The translations under genes were made by a program, and so were the position numbers. Shown piece after piece: positions 1-11,628 of a stretch of 64,000 nucleotides of DNA. How positions within the stretch are numbered: position 1 is the first letter of the stretch; the number at the start of each line of letters is the position of its first letter. Under the pieces are notes generated by a model, which worked only from the letters and a program-made list of their open reading frames with translations, ran no database searches and was not told where the DNA came from. Source of the DNA: Cladopsammia gracilis (Eukaryota > Cnidaria > Anthozoa > Scleractinia > Dendrophylliidae). The DNA is taken from NCBI GenBank assembly GCA_022457155.1, contig JAJGOT010000217.1, positions 1,245,001 to 1,309,000 on the forward strand, given 5' to 3'.

Positions 1-35
1 TAAATTGTGCGATTTCAAAATGGATGTAATCAAAG

Positions 36-185
36 TGGTAATTGAACTTCGTGTCATGCAAGTTTGGTCAGAATCTGAAATCATACTTATGATTTCAAAT
101 CGAACTCGCGCTGTGCGCTCGTTCGATTTTTGAAATCACGCGTATGATTTCAGACCAAACTGTACTCCACTCAGTTCAATTACCA
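36..185. repeat. Fold-back MITE, 150 bp
   Basis: The ends TGGTAATTGAAC and GTTCAATTACCA are exact reverse complements, and most of both halves pair, including a CTGAAATCATAC-like block against GTATGATTTCAG. The short loop lies near position 105. No ORF is present. It is a small non-autonomous palindrome of unknown superfamily. Confidence 0.75.
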
Positions 186-587
186 TCATTAATTATCATA
201 CATATCATGTCGTGATTTGTGTTAAAAAATATCGATTCATATCCTCGCGTTTATTGGCCGAATTCGATACACTTTTGATTCCAGAGCGGTAAGTTTTCGA
301 ATTGCTTTTAATCTTTAATGTTGGTCACAAAGTTTAATTTTTAATATTGCATGGTCTTAGCTGATTCGAGCGATTTATTTCTAGCAAAAAATATGGTTCC
401 GACAAAATGAGTTTAAGAAGACTTTTTTACCGTCGGAGCGGTGACTCGAGTTACTTTAGGCAAATATTCGCTGAAGTATTAAACTTGCATTTGGGTAACC
501 AAAAATCCTTTAATGTTCCTTTACAGATTAGTTTTTGTGCACAACATAAATACCTCAGTAATGCCTTTGGGCCGTACTTAAATAACA

Positions 588-873
588 TAGAGCAATTTTC
601 AATTGAGTGTCGTAAAACCAAAACCAAAGTAATTACTCTGACCAATCACAGCAGTCGTTAACAATCCAATGAACCAATCAGAGCTCGAAGCAATTACATG
701 TCGGCGGCGCCAAGCGCGGGAATGACGCATGCGAGCAAGTCACGATTGGTTTTGGTTTTGCTTCTGATTGGTCGAGAAAGTGGCGCGAGATTTTTTAGCC
801 AATCACAAAGAGCGCAATGCAAAACCAAAGCAATTGTGTAATTACTTTCGACACTCAATTGAAAACTGCTCTA
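588..873. mobile_element. TA-flanked MITE with AGAGCA...TGCTCT ends
   Basis: TIRs of about 24 bp (GAGCAATTTTCAATTGAGTG and its near-exact complement at 849-871) are bounded by TA on both sides, as expected of a Tc1/mariner-type target duplication. The interior is non-coding and contains several ccaatca motifs. A short open frame at 407-661 runs into the left TIR and is not a credible gene. Confidence 0.75.
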
Positions 874-1897
874 TTAAGCTTATATATGTAACAACGTCTT
901 GCCACTAAGAATTTTTCGGTGAAGGATTTTTATTTAAAGCGTTTCGAATACACGAGTTGGCTCATGCATATGGGAGCCTTGAATTTTGATCTTTCTTATA
1001 TTGTTTAGTCTGATGTTTTAGCTACAAATAGAATTCATATGTGATATGAGGCTAGATTGCCCATTATAAAAAGCATTAATAATTCATAACAGTTATGACA
1101 AATCAATAGGTGGTATTTGAGTCTCATGTACACCTCTGTAAACCTTCGGCTCGCCATTGTAAAACGCTTCTTATAGGTGAATTTTGTTTCATTATGCAGG
1201 CTTTCAGTTATATCCCTTTATTTACCGTGACAGGAAATACATGTAGTAGCGGTGAATCCTTCTAGGATTTTATTAAAATAGAGTCACTATTAAAAGGGAA
1301 ATACTGCACTTGTTGTTGGAAAATAGATGGTTACCATGGCAACACAGTAGGTGGGAATTGAAAGTCCCGACGTGTCATACCAAACATGAGGAAAAATCAA
1401 AATATTGAAAACAACTCTTAAATATGCTTTCTTTCACTTACATGAATTCCAAAATGTTGTCAAAAATGTTGTTAGTTGTAAATTATAAAAGAAGTGATAT
1501 ACGTGTTCCTTGCACTCAAAGAAAATTCCATATACTGTACATATGGGTGCCTATAGCACATGACGGGACTTACAAGTCCCAAACAAACACTACGATCTCT
1601 CGAGAGTGAATTTAGAAATTTTGCACTGAGAATAGTTTTCAACGTGTGCTCTAAGTTTTTAACTATTCACAAAAAATTATTCAGCCTTCGACTCAATCAA
1701 TAACTGACTCAAATAAAGCAAAATAGTACGAACCGGAATGCCACGTGTTCCTCTTACCAGCCGCCATTTTGAAGTGATCGCAACACTCCCGTTATGTATG
1801 ATGCAATGTTGTGTCCTAACTACAAGAATAAAGGGGTAAAGGCTCTTTGGACTTGAACGTCCCGATGGGTCGTTTCATCATCTTTGTGTTTACTTTC
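874..1897. other. Intergenic, no feature seen
   Basis: AT-rich unique-looking sequence. The only open frames are short and lack codon structure or recognisable motifs. Confidence 0.6.
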
Positions 1898-2283
1898 ACG
1901 ACAAATAAAATGAAAGGCTGATCGTACAGAAAGGAATATATTTTTAACCTTTTTAACCGATAAATTTCGAACGGCACGGCCGTTCTTCTTCAGGGTATAA
2001 CCGTACTAAAAGAAAAAACGTTACAGATTTGAATATATATAAAAACAAGCGAAAGATATGAAATTACATACTTTGTTTATAGTATAAGCTAAATGGATAA
2101 AAATAGGACGCTGAAAAAACGTTACAGATCGCTTGTTTTTATATATATTCAAATCTGTAACGTTTTTTCTTTTAGTACGGTTATACCCTGAAGAAGAACG
2201 GCCGTGCCGTTCGAAATTTATCGGTTAAAAAGGTTAAAAATATATTCCTTTCTGTACGATCAGCCTTTCATTTTATTTGTTTA
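1898..2283. repeat. Long fold-back element with hammerhead-like core in each arm
   Basis: Positions 1898-2053 are repeated as reverse complement at 2130-2283 with few mismatches, leaving a loop of about 75 bases. Each arm holds CTGAAGA, a 7-bp stem GAACGGC/GCCGTTC with a CGT loop, then GAAA. On the plus strand CTGAAGA is at 2188-2194 and GAAA at 2213-2216; the mirrored copy is at 1955-2001 on the minus strand. This order matches the CUGANGA-stem II-GAAA core of hammerhead ribozymes, which are known in Penelope-like retroelements. Ribozyme activity is inference. Confidence 0.7.
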
Positions 2284-3875
2284 TAATTATTTCTGCTGAT
2301 CAGATCCTTCACAAGGATCCAGTACTTCCAATTTGTCGAGTGGTCCTTTCATTTAAAAATTGTTTACTTTCACGGTTTAATCTTTTGGGACTTTCAGGTC
2401 CCTTCGGTAAACAAAGGGATATGCAATTGTACATGACTTTTAAGAGCGTTTAGCCATATCAAATCACCTGGTGATAACACAGCATGCAGGTATATGCACT
2501 TTAATTTATACTGGTAAAACTACCTTTTTACTGATTATTATTTTTTTATGAAGGGGTATAAATAAGGACATTCCTAGTGAACATTTAGAAGCCAGTGTCG
2601 TTAACCAATTACAGTAATGGTTACCTTTGATATTTGTTTTCAATATATGATAAAGGACATATTTCCCAATTTTAACCAAACGTTTAGCAAATACTGTATG
2701 CTGTCGTTTGAATAACATCAGCGTACAAATGCAAACTTGTCACAACCTTGTAATAAAACACGTGGATTCGAACCAAATTGGGAAAATTTTGGCGCCAGCA
2801 GTCTACGCCCACGCGCTGATTCTTTCTTTTTGCTTCTTTCTTTTTCTATGTTTGCGACTATGGGAAAATCAATTAAATCTTTCTTTCTGTGGATGGCCAT
2901 AACCTGACTTAAAATAGTTTTAACTGAATTGAATTTTACTTGCTAATGTAAAAATATAACAAAAATATAATTCAATCACGTATTTGTAAAATATAATTTC
3001 GTTTGTTTTTATAGCGACGGAAAAGGCAACCGGAACTCATTAAAGTCGGTGCGTAAATAGCCAGGAAAGGGCGAACAATTATTTCCACAAATTACTTGAC
3101 TGCTTTCAACGTATAAGTTGGCATCATGAAAGTTTTGCACTAGTCATTTTATAAAGTATACCTTATTGTAAAGTGCATAGGTGCCAAAATAAAGAGCCTC
3201 TAGAGTGTATATAGTTGCCAAAATAAAGAGCCTGCTTGTTAATAAAATAAAAGCGTGTAAGCTTTTAGGATGAAATGTACCTCTTATAACACATCCATTA
3301 AAATCGACCCTCTGGTTTATCATGACGTCTGCGAGTCTAGTCGAAAATGGCCGCAAGTTCAACTGACAACATTGCCAGTGTAGCATTTTTCAGAGTACTA
3401 AACACTGAACGTGCGCTATTAATGCAAATCTTTGCTCAAATAGGCCTGGTGCATTTGCAGCTATTTATTTGGTAGCTTATTTAATGTGCCAAAAAGGGAC
3501 TATTTTTTAAAGCAAGGATGGAGATCTCTTGGTTTAACTACAAAAAACTGTAAGAAACAGGGTGAACCCATTAGGTCATGTCAACGTAAGCCAATGAAGA
3601 AAGTCCATAAAAGTACAAAGTGATCCATATGTAAATTTAAATTAACAAAACAACTCGTCGGCAAGACAGGTTTGGCAGTCGTTTCGTCGAGCAACTAAGA
3701 GTGTAGCCACACCGTGCTTTATCAGTATTCTATTTTCTTGGCATTCGTGAATGTTTGACTACAATCAAGAAATAATGGGGTCGCAGTTATTTTTCATACC
3801 AAACACTGAGCAGTAAACTAGCTCGGACCGCCACGTCGATTACAAACACTGGTCACTGAATTTGCATAGAAGAAC
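2284..3875. other. Intergenic upstream of the receptor gene
   Basis: No gene recognised. A short direct duplication of a gccaaaataaagagcct motif lies at about 3182-3231. The last few hundred bases presumably contain the promoter and 5' UTR of the receptor at 3876, but I see no clear core element. Confidence 0.5.
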
Positions 3876-4760
3876 ATGAATTTGGCGGTAACAATCCTCG
3901 GTTGGTTACTTTCTGTAGTCAGCGTGCTCGGAAACGGAGCTGTGATTTCCCTTATCATCAGAAGATCAAGCCTTAGAGCCACAGCCGCGGGCATCTTCCT
4001 CTTATCGCTCGCTGTGGCCGACTTTGGGATCGGTCTAATTCTTTTTCCTTTGACATCTGTTTGTCAGGAACATCTCTGCAACAGTTACGCTAAGATCATA
4101 TTGATAGCCGTGTTTCTGTACGCTTCTCGTACTACCCTCTTGGCCTTCACATTGGACAGATACGTTTCAATTACGTTCCCTCTAAGATACACGGTCTTTA
4201 TCACGCAAAAACGCATCTACTACATTTTGGTTGCTTCCTGGGTTATTCCTATGGTAGCCACGGCAATAGATTTTATTCCCTTTGTTACAAATATCCTTAT
4301 TGATGACAAAGGGTTTATCATCTGGGCAATCGTTCACACGGTGTTTTTGAGCCTAACACCAGCTTCAATTCTTTTTCTCACGACCATCCGCTTAATGGTA
4401 GTCTTACGAAGGCTCAGGAGACAAACGTCCGCGATAATCGCCCAGCTTTCGTTTAACAAAATGTCTTGTAATGTGACATTGAATCGACGCAATCGCGAAT
4501 TTGATTACGCCAAAGTCGTTGGAGTATTGGTGACTCTTTTCGGTCTACTATTTTTAATGGACACCTCAGCCAACGTATGTACACTTGCTAATATATCACA
4601 GTGCAATGTTTCCGCGATGGATGATGCAGTCATGATTTTGCAGTTAATAAACTCTTCGGCAAATCCTTTCGTCTATGTGCTTCTAAAGAAAAATATTAGG
4701 AACGAATTTAAAAGGTTCCTCACAAATCGGTCCACCGTGGCTGCTCAAGTTTCATCGTGA
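3876..4760 (+). CDS. Class A (rhodopsin-family) G-protein-coupled receptor, intronless orphan
   Basis: This 294-residue protein should be a seven-helix plasma-membrane receptor that signals through heterotrimeric G proteins; its ligand is unknown. Helix 1 carries the GN pair at residues 19-20 and helix 2 has LAVAD at 45-49. Helix 3 ends in DRY at 94-96, followed by VSITFPLRY. Helix 4 has SWVIP at 111-115, and helix 7 ends in NPFVY at 263-267, followed by the basic KKNIRNEFKRF helix 8. The N-terminus before helix 1 is only a few residues and the helix 4-5 loop is short, features shared with melanocortin/adenosine-type receptors. The usual CWxP of helix 6 is not visible. The frame is complete from one ATG without introns, which is normal for cnidarian receptor expansions. 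Two broken relatives lie at 21636-23228 and 25047-25895. The assignment to class A is firm; the subfamily is not. Confidence 0.9.
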   Translation: MNLAVTILGWLLSVVSVLGNGAVISLIIRRSSLRATAAGIFLLSLAVADFGIGLILFPLTSVCQEHLCNSYAKIILIAVFLYASRTTLLAFTLDRYVSITFPLRYTVFITQKRIYYILVASWVIPMVATAIDFIPFVTNILIDDKGFIIWAIVHTVFLSLTPASILFLTTIRLMVVLRRLRRQTSAIIAQLSFNKMSCNVTLNRRNREFDYAKVVGVLVTLFGLLFLMDTSANVCTLANISQCNVSAMDDAVMILQLINSSANPFVYVLLKKNIRNEFKRFLTNRSTVAAQVSS

Positions 4761-6061
4761 TTTTTTTTGGTCAAATATATGACATTTACATAGGAAAACA
4801 GAAGAGAATAACACATGTCTGCCGGAGATGCTACAAGGACACAACAAGAACAGAAACTCTGTCGCGGAATAAAACCGTGCGAGATGAACTTTTACAAAAG
4901 TTCATGAAGAACTGAAAGAATTGCTATTGCCTTTCCTTCTCAGATGCTCATGAGGTTACTTAATGAATAAACAGCAAGGAACGCAACTGCTGGAGAAAAA
5001 TCGCTAAGGTTAAGTAAAATGGTCACCAAAACAGTATAAAAGTAGTAAAGCACAGCATGATAACTACTAACTAAGTTGCGGCTCACGCCAAAATTGCTAT
5101 GTAATACCAAAACTATGAACGTTTTTCTTCAATAGACGGCTTAAAATAATAATTATGGATGACACTGTTACAGTTACTACACTAAAAACCATCTGCCTCG
5201 ACGAGCTCGTTACAGACAGTTAACTGTTTGTGGGTGGAAGAATAGTTCATATTGTGCAATCGTCATACGATAAAAAGGCTGGATCGAGTAAGTTTCGGGA
5301 AAGTAGAGTTTTAGAGAGAGCCAATAGCCTATCTGAAACTGATTTTCGGTCAGTTTCCCACAAAACAATGAACTATGCGGCCGGACAAACATTATTTGTT
5401 AAGCAAATTCGGAGTTCTAAAAAACATGTGCGCGCGTCGGGATAAAAACAAGCATTAATCAAAAAATACAATAGAATTCAATTCAACTATTTTAAATAAC
5501 AAAAGAAGAGAATAATCTCGGGATAAAAACGCATGCCCACTGAACCTATTCTTCAAACTCCGAACTCGCTTATTTACATGTCACTTATTCCATAGCGTTA
5601 TGCTCGCGGTTTTTCTGTGCAAAGCAGAAACTCGCAAACTCGGAACGGTATAATGATTTTCTTTAACCTAGCTGGACTTTCTATTGAACAACATCTCTTT
5701 GTTGGTTGCTGTCGTTTGCCTGATTAAAAACACCTGAAACACATCGATTATTCTATAATGTTTCATCTTCTCTCGCTATACTTAAAAAAACACAATGCAA
5801 AAGACATTTAAAACCCGGAAAGGATAAAGACAGTGTTAAAAACTACATTCGTTGGAGAAATACAATTTTCAATATTGGCTATCCAACTGAATGGAAAAAC
5901 GTTTTAAAAATGTATACATATATATTTTCCCACCGATATACACTCGTTTTCAAAAAGGTTGACGTTACAGAAATACAAACTATATTTTTCTGAAAACGTC
6001 AACCTTTTTTTCATATACCTTTTGAATTCCTATCTAAACGGTGACGTTTTTGATGGGAATA

Positions 6062-6064
<3 letters not shown>
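4761..6064. other. Intergenic, 3' of the receptor
   Basis: No gene seen. A small inverted pair of AAAAGGTTGACGTT against AACGTCAACCTTTT lies at about 5953-6009 and could be the end of a decayed MITE. Confidence 0.5.

Positions 6065-6121
<57 letters not shown>
6065..6121. repeat. (TA)n microsatellite
   Basis: About 56 bases of uninterrupted alternating TA. A second, shorter TA run is at about 6160-6181. Confidence 0.95.
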
Positions 6122-6124
<3 letters not shown>

Positions 6125-6225
6125 TATGTATACAATGTGCCCTCCCGGTTGTTATATGTATATATATATATAAGATATATATTTTTCAAATAGCTACGTT
6201 TTTGAAAATCAGTGTACATAATGAT

Positions 6226-6368
6226 ATAATACAATACAATACAACACAATACAATAAAATACAATACAATACAATACAATGCAATGCAATGCAATGCAAT
6301 GCAATGCAATGCAATGTAATGCAATGCAATACAATACAATACAATACAATGCAATGCAATGCAATACA
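6226..6368. repeat. Pentanucleotide array that alternates AATAC and AATGC units
   Basis: The array starts as ACAAT/AATAC units, changes to AATGC near 6280, returns to AATAC near 6328, and ends as AATGC. Because five is not a multiple of three and no unit phase forms a stop, frames on both strands stay open across it. These open frames are repeat artefacts, not genes. Confidence 0.95.
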
Positions 6369-8226
6369 AGCTAAAATAGCTTGCTCCGTTTGAATATCCA
6401 TCCTCACATTCTCAAATCTCAATGCATTCATCACGGCCAGAGAATGCCACTTAGAAGTCCAAAGCTTATCCTGCGTTGGCTGGCAGTTTTGTTGGCGCGA
6501 GATGTTGAATTCGCGAGAGGCAAAGCCGCGAGGGGAGTCAGCATCGCTCGCGCCAACAAAGACGTCCAAAGCTACAAACTCGACACTTAAACCTAAGAAA
6601 ATTTTATAATGTTCAGATAGAAACACAACAATGGCGCGTAAAAATACCCAGCCATTGTACACGGCTGAGGGTATTTTTATTATTTTTTTACTTTAATTTG
6701 CCTCTATTTATTTATTATATGGCTGACGGAGACGGTTAAGATGTACCGCTTTCATATTGTTTGTTTTCTCACATTGTCTGCTTTCGCTTTTCCGTGTCCC
6801 GACATCAATGTTGGCGGAACATGGGCGATAGTGTAAATGAAAAACATTATTTTCGTCGCGTGCATTTCCGGTTAAATTCTACATTAAAAAGTTATTCTGT
6901 ATTGAACGGCAGCATTCTCGGGCTCTGTTGGAAAATATTGGTGTTGTTCTTTCTTTCTTTTATTTTTCTTTGCAAGTTTACGATCCTCGCTTCCAGATAG
7001 ACAAATAAACTTGCAAAAAGAAACTTCACCAGCCTTTATAATTACTCACGCTAGTTACAAGTAGCAGAATAACATGTATCTTAACACTACATTACATCCT
7101 TTTTCGTCTTCTTTAAACAGCACTTGATATTAAAAGTGGTCATTTTAATAACACATTTACGTGAATTTTCAGCATGTAATGTAATATGTAACTGTGTTCT
7201 TTTATTCAAACCATTAATATAATTCTGACAAAAGTACAGAGTAAAGTGTCGCCCACCTTTCAAGTACAGACGTGCTTTCAAAAACCTGGCTCCACTGTGC
7301 CGGACGCACCTAAAGTGATTTCTTTATAATATTAATATTGATTTCTGTGCTTAACTTCTTCTTCTATATATTCCCTTGTCATAATGTATCCTATTTTTTC
7401 TCTGATGCATTTTAATTTATTATCTGAAAATAAATTCTTCTTGAGATGACTCTTCCAATGATTTTTTTTCGATTTCTTTTGTATATTGCCTACCTAGTTT
7501 TATCTTAAACTCTGTTTGGGAAGATCATGTTACAAGATTATACGTATTTTCGGTGTCCTTTGTTGACTCTAAATGATTGTAATAATTCAAATTTCAATGT
7601 AAACGCAATTTATATTTCCTCTGCTCGCCAGTTGAATGTATTTTGAGAAGTGTTCAGTTTTCACGAAGTCTCTCATATTTCGGTAAAAAATTAGAAACAG
7701 GCGTAAGCACACATTATCACTTTACAGTGTAGGAGTCTTAATATTGCGCCGAATCAGCGATAAATATTCCACCCCGCAAGCAACCGACCATTTTGAATTA
7801 GGAAAACGTTCAGAGAATAATCCACGTTCGATAATTCAAAATTGTAGCATGACTTCGAGGTGTTCTGCTAAACTTTGCAATTTTCCAATATTCTTTTGCT
7901 CTTTAATTCCCAAAGACAACAACAAAACGAAAACATCTGAAATCGTTGTGTCGAGCAACATTACATCTAATTGACGGAACTAGTGAAAGTCCTTTGTAAA
8001 ACCTGTTTTACTATTTCAAACCATCTAGTATGTTCCCCAATAAACGAGAGAGAATTGAGGCGTGAAAAATTAATTACAAAAAGCTGTTAGGCATCAGGCG
8101 CTAAGGTCACGGCCAAGTCTCAGTAAATTCAACCCACCAAAACAAAGAAAACCGGGGCAACTAATTGCCAACTTACCGCAAGAGCCATGTTATCATTGAG
8201 AGTACTCTCACTTATCGAACCTCTTA
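6369..8226. other. Intergenic, no gene recognised
   Basis: A GC-richer patch at about 6440-6600 contains a gttggcgcgag/ctcgcgccaac inverted pair, and a hairpin AATACCCAGCC/GGCTGAGGGTATT lies at about 6645-6678. The remainder to 8226 is AT-rich with no supportable ORF. Confidence 0.5.
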
Positions 8227-8897
8227 GGCCTGGGACAAACGTCGAATCTAAGTCGCGTTGAATTTATTAAAAATAGGTTGAACAAAGAGTCAACTTAATT
8301 CCAGCCTGGTAGCAAACGTCGAACCTGCGTCAATCCTATTTCACAAGTTGCACTTCATGTGAAACACGGGAATAAGCACGTGTCCCCGTGCTATTCACTC
8401 GATGCGCGGCTAGTTACTGCTAGGACTTGCTAGCGAAATGCCGAAATACAGTACTCGTCGGGCCTTTCTTTGGTATTTAATTGCGAAAAATAGAAAGAGA
8501 AGACTCGCATTGCATACAGCTCTGAGCAACGCTTTTACCGGCTGTCCATCCCTCAACGTCCCAACGTCCCATCGACACAGGTTCGACGTTTGCTACCACG
8601 CTGGAATTAAGTCGACTCTTTGTCCAACCTATTTTTAATAAATATACCATTTTACAGTTGTCTTGTGTCCTGGCCTTTGAGTGGAAACGAGGTTGAAGTT
8701 GACCTTGTTATGATACAGACCTTGGAACTTTTCAGATGTAAATTTACCTAGTTAGCATGAGAACAGCATTATTAACATATGAAAGGCAGAAAGGTTTGTA
8801 TCAAAGCAAGGTCACCTCCAGCCTCACTTCCACTCAAAGGCAAGGTCACCAAGCACAAAACTGTAAAATGGACCATTCGACTCGACTTAGATTCGGA

Positions 8898-9236
8898 AGA
8901 CCTTAGATAACAACAGCCTGGACCACCTCGAACACCTTATTGAGACTTACATAACAGAGTAACTGGTTAGCTTTCAGTCGAAGTTGGGGTTAGCAGTTTA
9001 TATAGTTAAATTTAGGCCTAAACAACCCGAGAAACTAGGTGGTACGGTGGTAAGGTAGGCTATGTAAGCCTAAGCCTAGCTGAGGTCACAGGTTCAATCC
9101 TGAGTGGGGATTTTAGATTTTCTTTTTTACACTTAAAAATTTATTGAAAATAAAATTCTAAGAGTCAACATTACGTTATATAATTCTGAATAAGTGCCCG
9201 AGGTGGTCCAGACAGTTGTTATCTGAGGTCTTCTCC
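8898..9236. mobile_element. TIR element nested in the Harbinger-like element
   Basis: GAAGACCTTAGATAACAACA at the left matches the complement of the sequence ending in TGAGGTCTTC at the right, followed inward by CTGGACCACCTCG/CGAGGTGGTCCAG. The 10-bp sequence CTTAGATTCG occurs just outside both ends, consistent with a target-site duplication in the arm of the host element. It contains the tRNA-like SINE segment at 9036-9120. Confidence 0.65.
9036..9120 (+). repeat. tRNA-like SINE head
   Basis: This stretch has a B-box-like GGTTCAATCCT inside an ACAGG/CCTGA stem and an upstream GGTGGTAAGGT segment in the place of an A box. A T-rich stretch follows, as in tRNA-derived SINEs. It does not fold as a full tRNA, so it is called a SINE remnant rather than a gene. 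Confidence 0.45.
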
Positions 9237-9601
9237 CTTAGATTCGACGTTTGCCCCTGGCCTTAGTCTAAGGCCCGGTTTAAACGCCGTATTTCACATT
9301 TGCCGAATCTTCTTCACATGTCACGAATCTGTTTGGGTCGACTCAAATAATTAAATTCGGCATTCCATTTAATAGAGAAAAAGCTGGAAAAAGTCAACCG
9401 GCGCACAAACCGCTGTTGGCAAGTTCAGTACCGACTGTCTGTAAAATTAACCATGCACTAATTTCAGAACAAAGTAAAGCGCCCTACCGAAGGCGGATTT
9501 GTGTTGATGTCTTTTATAACTATAACTGAACAGTATACAATATACAATTCAGTAAAAGCGTATCAAGAAATGGTCTATTGTACCGGCTTAAATTCGCACA
9601 T

Positions 9602-10318
9602 TACAGTCAAAATACACAGCCCGTTCCGCTTATCATTTGGGAATGACTTTCATTAATCAGAAACGGATTGCGTTATTGATATCAAAATTCAGGTTAAAAT
9701 TGATTATTGAAATCTTCCAACGTAGCCTCATTCGAAATAACGGGTTCCTTCTGCATGTACCGGAGCACATATTACGTAAAACAAAAAGAACAAAGAACAG
9801 CAATAATACAAATGCAAAACAAGACCAAAAATACAATACCTCACAAACAACAGAAGACAATGAGTGGTTCATGGTTACCGGTACATGCAGAAAGACCCAA
9901 ATAGCGAATGTTGATTGGTTTATTTACTGACATCAGTCAAAAGTTCACAGACGCCGAAATACGCAACCGTCGGTCGCTGTTGGTTTCAGCGAATTCAGTC
10001 GCTTGGACTTCGGTGAAAATTTCTCTTTCAGAGCCAGCACACTAGCATTTTAAGAATTCTTTTTCGGAGTTTTTTAAATGCAGAGTTTATTTACGTCAAA
10101 AAAAAAAAAAAGTGATGAATTTTTGGTATGCACTTGAACATTCGCCTGATGTCAATAACAAACCAATCAGCATTCGTTATTTCGAATGAAGCTACCGTTG
10201 GAAGATTCCAATAATCAATTTTAAACCTGAATTTTGATTTCAAGAATGCAATCCGTTACCGATTTATGAAAGTCGTTCCCAAATGATAAGCGGAACGCGC
10301 TGAGTATTTTGACTGTAA
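9602..10318. repeat. Nested fold-back element, about 0.7 kb
   Basis: The arm 9602-9750 is repeated in inverted orientation at 10165-10318, sharing for example CGTTCCGCTTATCATTTGGG and ATTTCGAATGA-type blocks. The central part contains a smaller inverted pair built on TCTGCATGTACCG. Open frames at 9637-9930 lie inside this palindrome and are not credible genes. Confidence 0.7.
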
Positions 10319-10750
10319 GATTTGAACAATACCCCTTTTCATTTCTAAGTGACGCTGCCGAAACGACGCCGAAAAGTTCGTGGATGTGCAGAATTTGAGC
10401 AAAGTACGGGAAAAAAAATCATTTGCACAAAAAGATAAGCATAACAGAATAAAACATTAATAAAAATAAAAACTAAATAAATTCAAAACAAACACCGCAG
10501 CCAATGAATATCAAAGTAGTATTGTACCAAGCAGAATTCCGTTGTCAAGGCAGAATTTTGAGCAGGACACGCGATTTTTACGAGCATTGCCGGCAGGCAG
10601 AATACGCCAATTTAAGAGCAGAATTTATCCAAGCCTAACTTTTAGGCATGATGTCAACGAATAAAGAAACACATTATTTTATACGAAACAATTATTTACG
10701 CGGCTACAAGATTTGAATGACATATAACTCAACGAAGACCGTTTAAAACC

Positions 10751-10986
10751 TTAAGGTGATGTTAAACGGGACGATTCGCAACGACGATTTTTAGCGCAAC
10801 AAATTTAACGACGTACGGGTATGTTACACTTGATAACTTGAGTAAACTCCGTGTTTTTGCATTGCAAGTTTTTGAAGCTGATTCAAAAACTTCGCAACGC
10901 AAAAATTACGAAGAAAATCGTCCCCGCACCCATGCATGTTGCGCTAAAAGTCGTCGTTGCGAATCGTCCCGTGTAAAATCATCTTT
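10751..10986. repeat. Nested MITE with GGGACGATTCGCAACGACGA arms
   Basis: The left arm GGGACGATTCGCAACGACGA followed by TTTTTAGCGCAACA pairs with TGTTGCGCTAAAAGTCGTCG... at about 10936-10970. A second inner palindrome of TTTTTGCATTGCAAG-like sequence lies at about 10850-10905. It is non-coding. Confidence 0.75.
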
Positions 10987-11628
10987 ACGAATGCAACCAA
11001 TGCGTTGTTGTTAAAGGAGCTTTTATGCCTCGCTGTTGTTAGTTTTGTCGTGTCATGCGCAGTTATAACTCAAAACCTCCCCGGCGGCGCGGGGAGGGGG
11101 CAGGGAAACTTGCCACTTAGCTCGGTCCCGCCAAAGATTCTCTTGGAAATTTTGAATTTCTCTTCCTTTTGCCATTGTTTCACGGTTGATCGTTTTTGCC
11201 CTTACATGGACAAAAACGATCAAGAATATAATACCTCGCTCTATAACTCTGTTATGATTGGGCATCTTAAAAGAGTGCGCGGAAATCTGAGAGCGCTGCG
11301 GAGTTCTAAAATAAAATGATACGGGAAAGGGTTACACTCATAGGGTTGGTATGGGAGAGTAAGGCTTCGGGTAATCGGTTCCCGATTCGGAACATGATTG
11401 TGAAGTTCGATGAATAAAACAACTGTCGAACTTCTGTCGAATATTCGACTGGCTCACTCGACAGTCCAAGATGCGGCAGAAGTCACATTGTCGAATTAAA
11501 TTTGAGTTAAACGTCGAACTTCACATGCATTTAGTTCCTGAATTAGATTCGGCACATGAGAAATGTGACGTTTAAATCAGGCCTAAGAACATCCGGCTGT
11601 GCTAGCAATCACTCGCACAATTTGCGTA

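Larger units (their letters stand above)
8227..9262. mobile_element. Harbinger-like non-autonomous element hosting nested insertions
   Basis: The TIRs are GGCCTGGGACAAACGTCGAA at 8227 and its near complement ending in CCTGGCC at 9262. Both are flanked by TTA (8224-8226 and 9263-9265), the 3-bp TWA target typical of PIF/Harbinger. The interior holds a palindrome (8262-8643), a 227-bp TIR unit (about 8647-8873) and a third element (8898-9236). A 66-codon open frame at 8438-8638 has a plausible ATG but cannot be assigned. Confidence 0.75.
9272..11583. mobile_element. Harbinger-like non-autonomous element, 2.3 kb
   Basis: The left end GGCCCGGTTTAAACG and right end CGTTTAAATCAGGCC are inverted and flanked by TAA (9269-9271 and 11584-11586). 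The left target duplication starts three bases after that of the preceding element. GTCGAACTTCACATG near the right end resembles the subterminal motif of the MITE at 22182-22901, so they belong to related families. Two fold-back elements are nested within it. I see no transposase. Confidence 0.75.

Noticed and set aside
407..661. 84-codon plus-strand frame
   Set aside because: Its last third lies in the left TIR and interior of a MITE, and it shows no conserved motif.
6124..6662. Long minus-strand open frame (158 codons) over the pentanucleotide array
   Set aside because: Most of it is the AATAC/AATGC repeat, which has no stop in any phase; the flanking part has no recognisable domain.
9637..9930. 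97-codon plus-strand frame
   Set aside because: It lies in the arm and loop of a fold-back element and has no protein motif.
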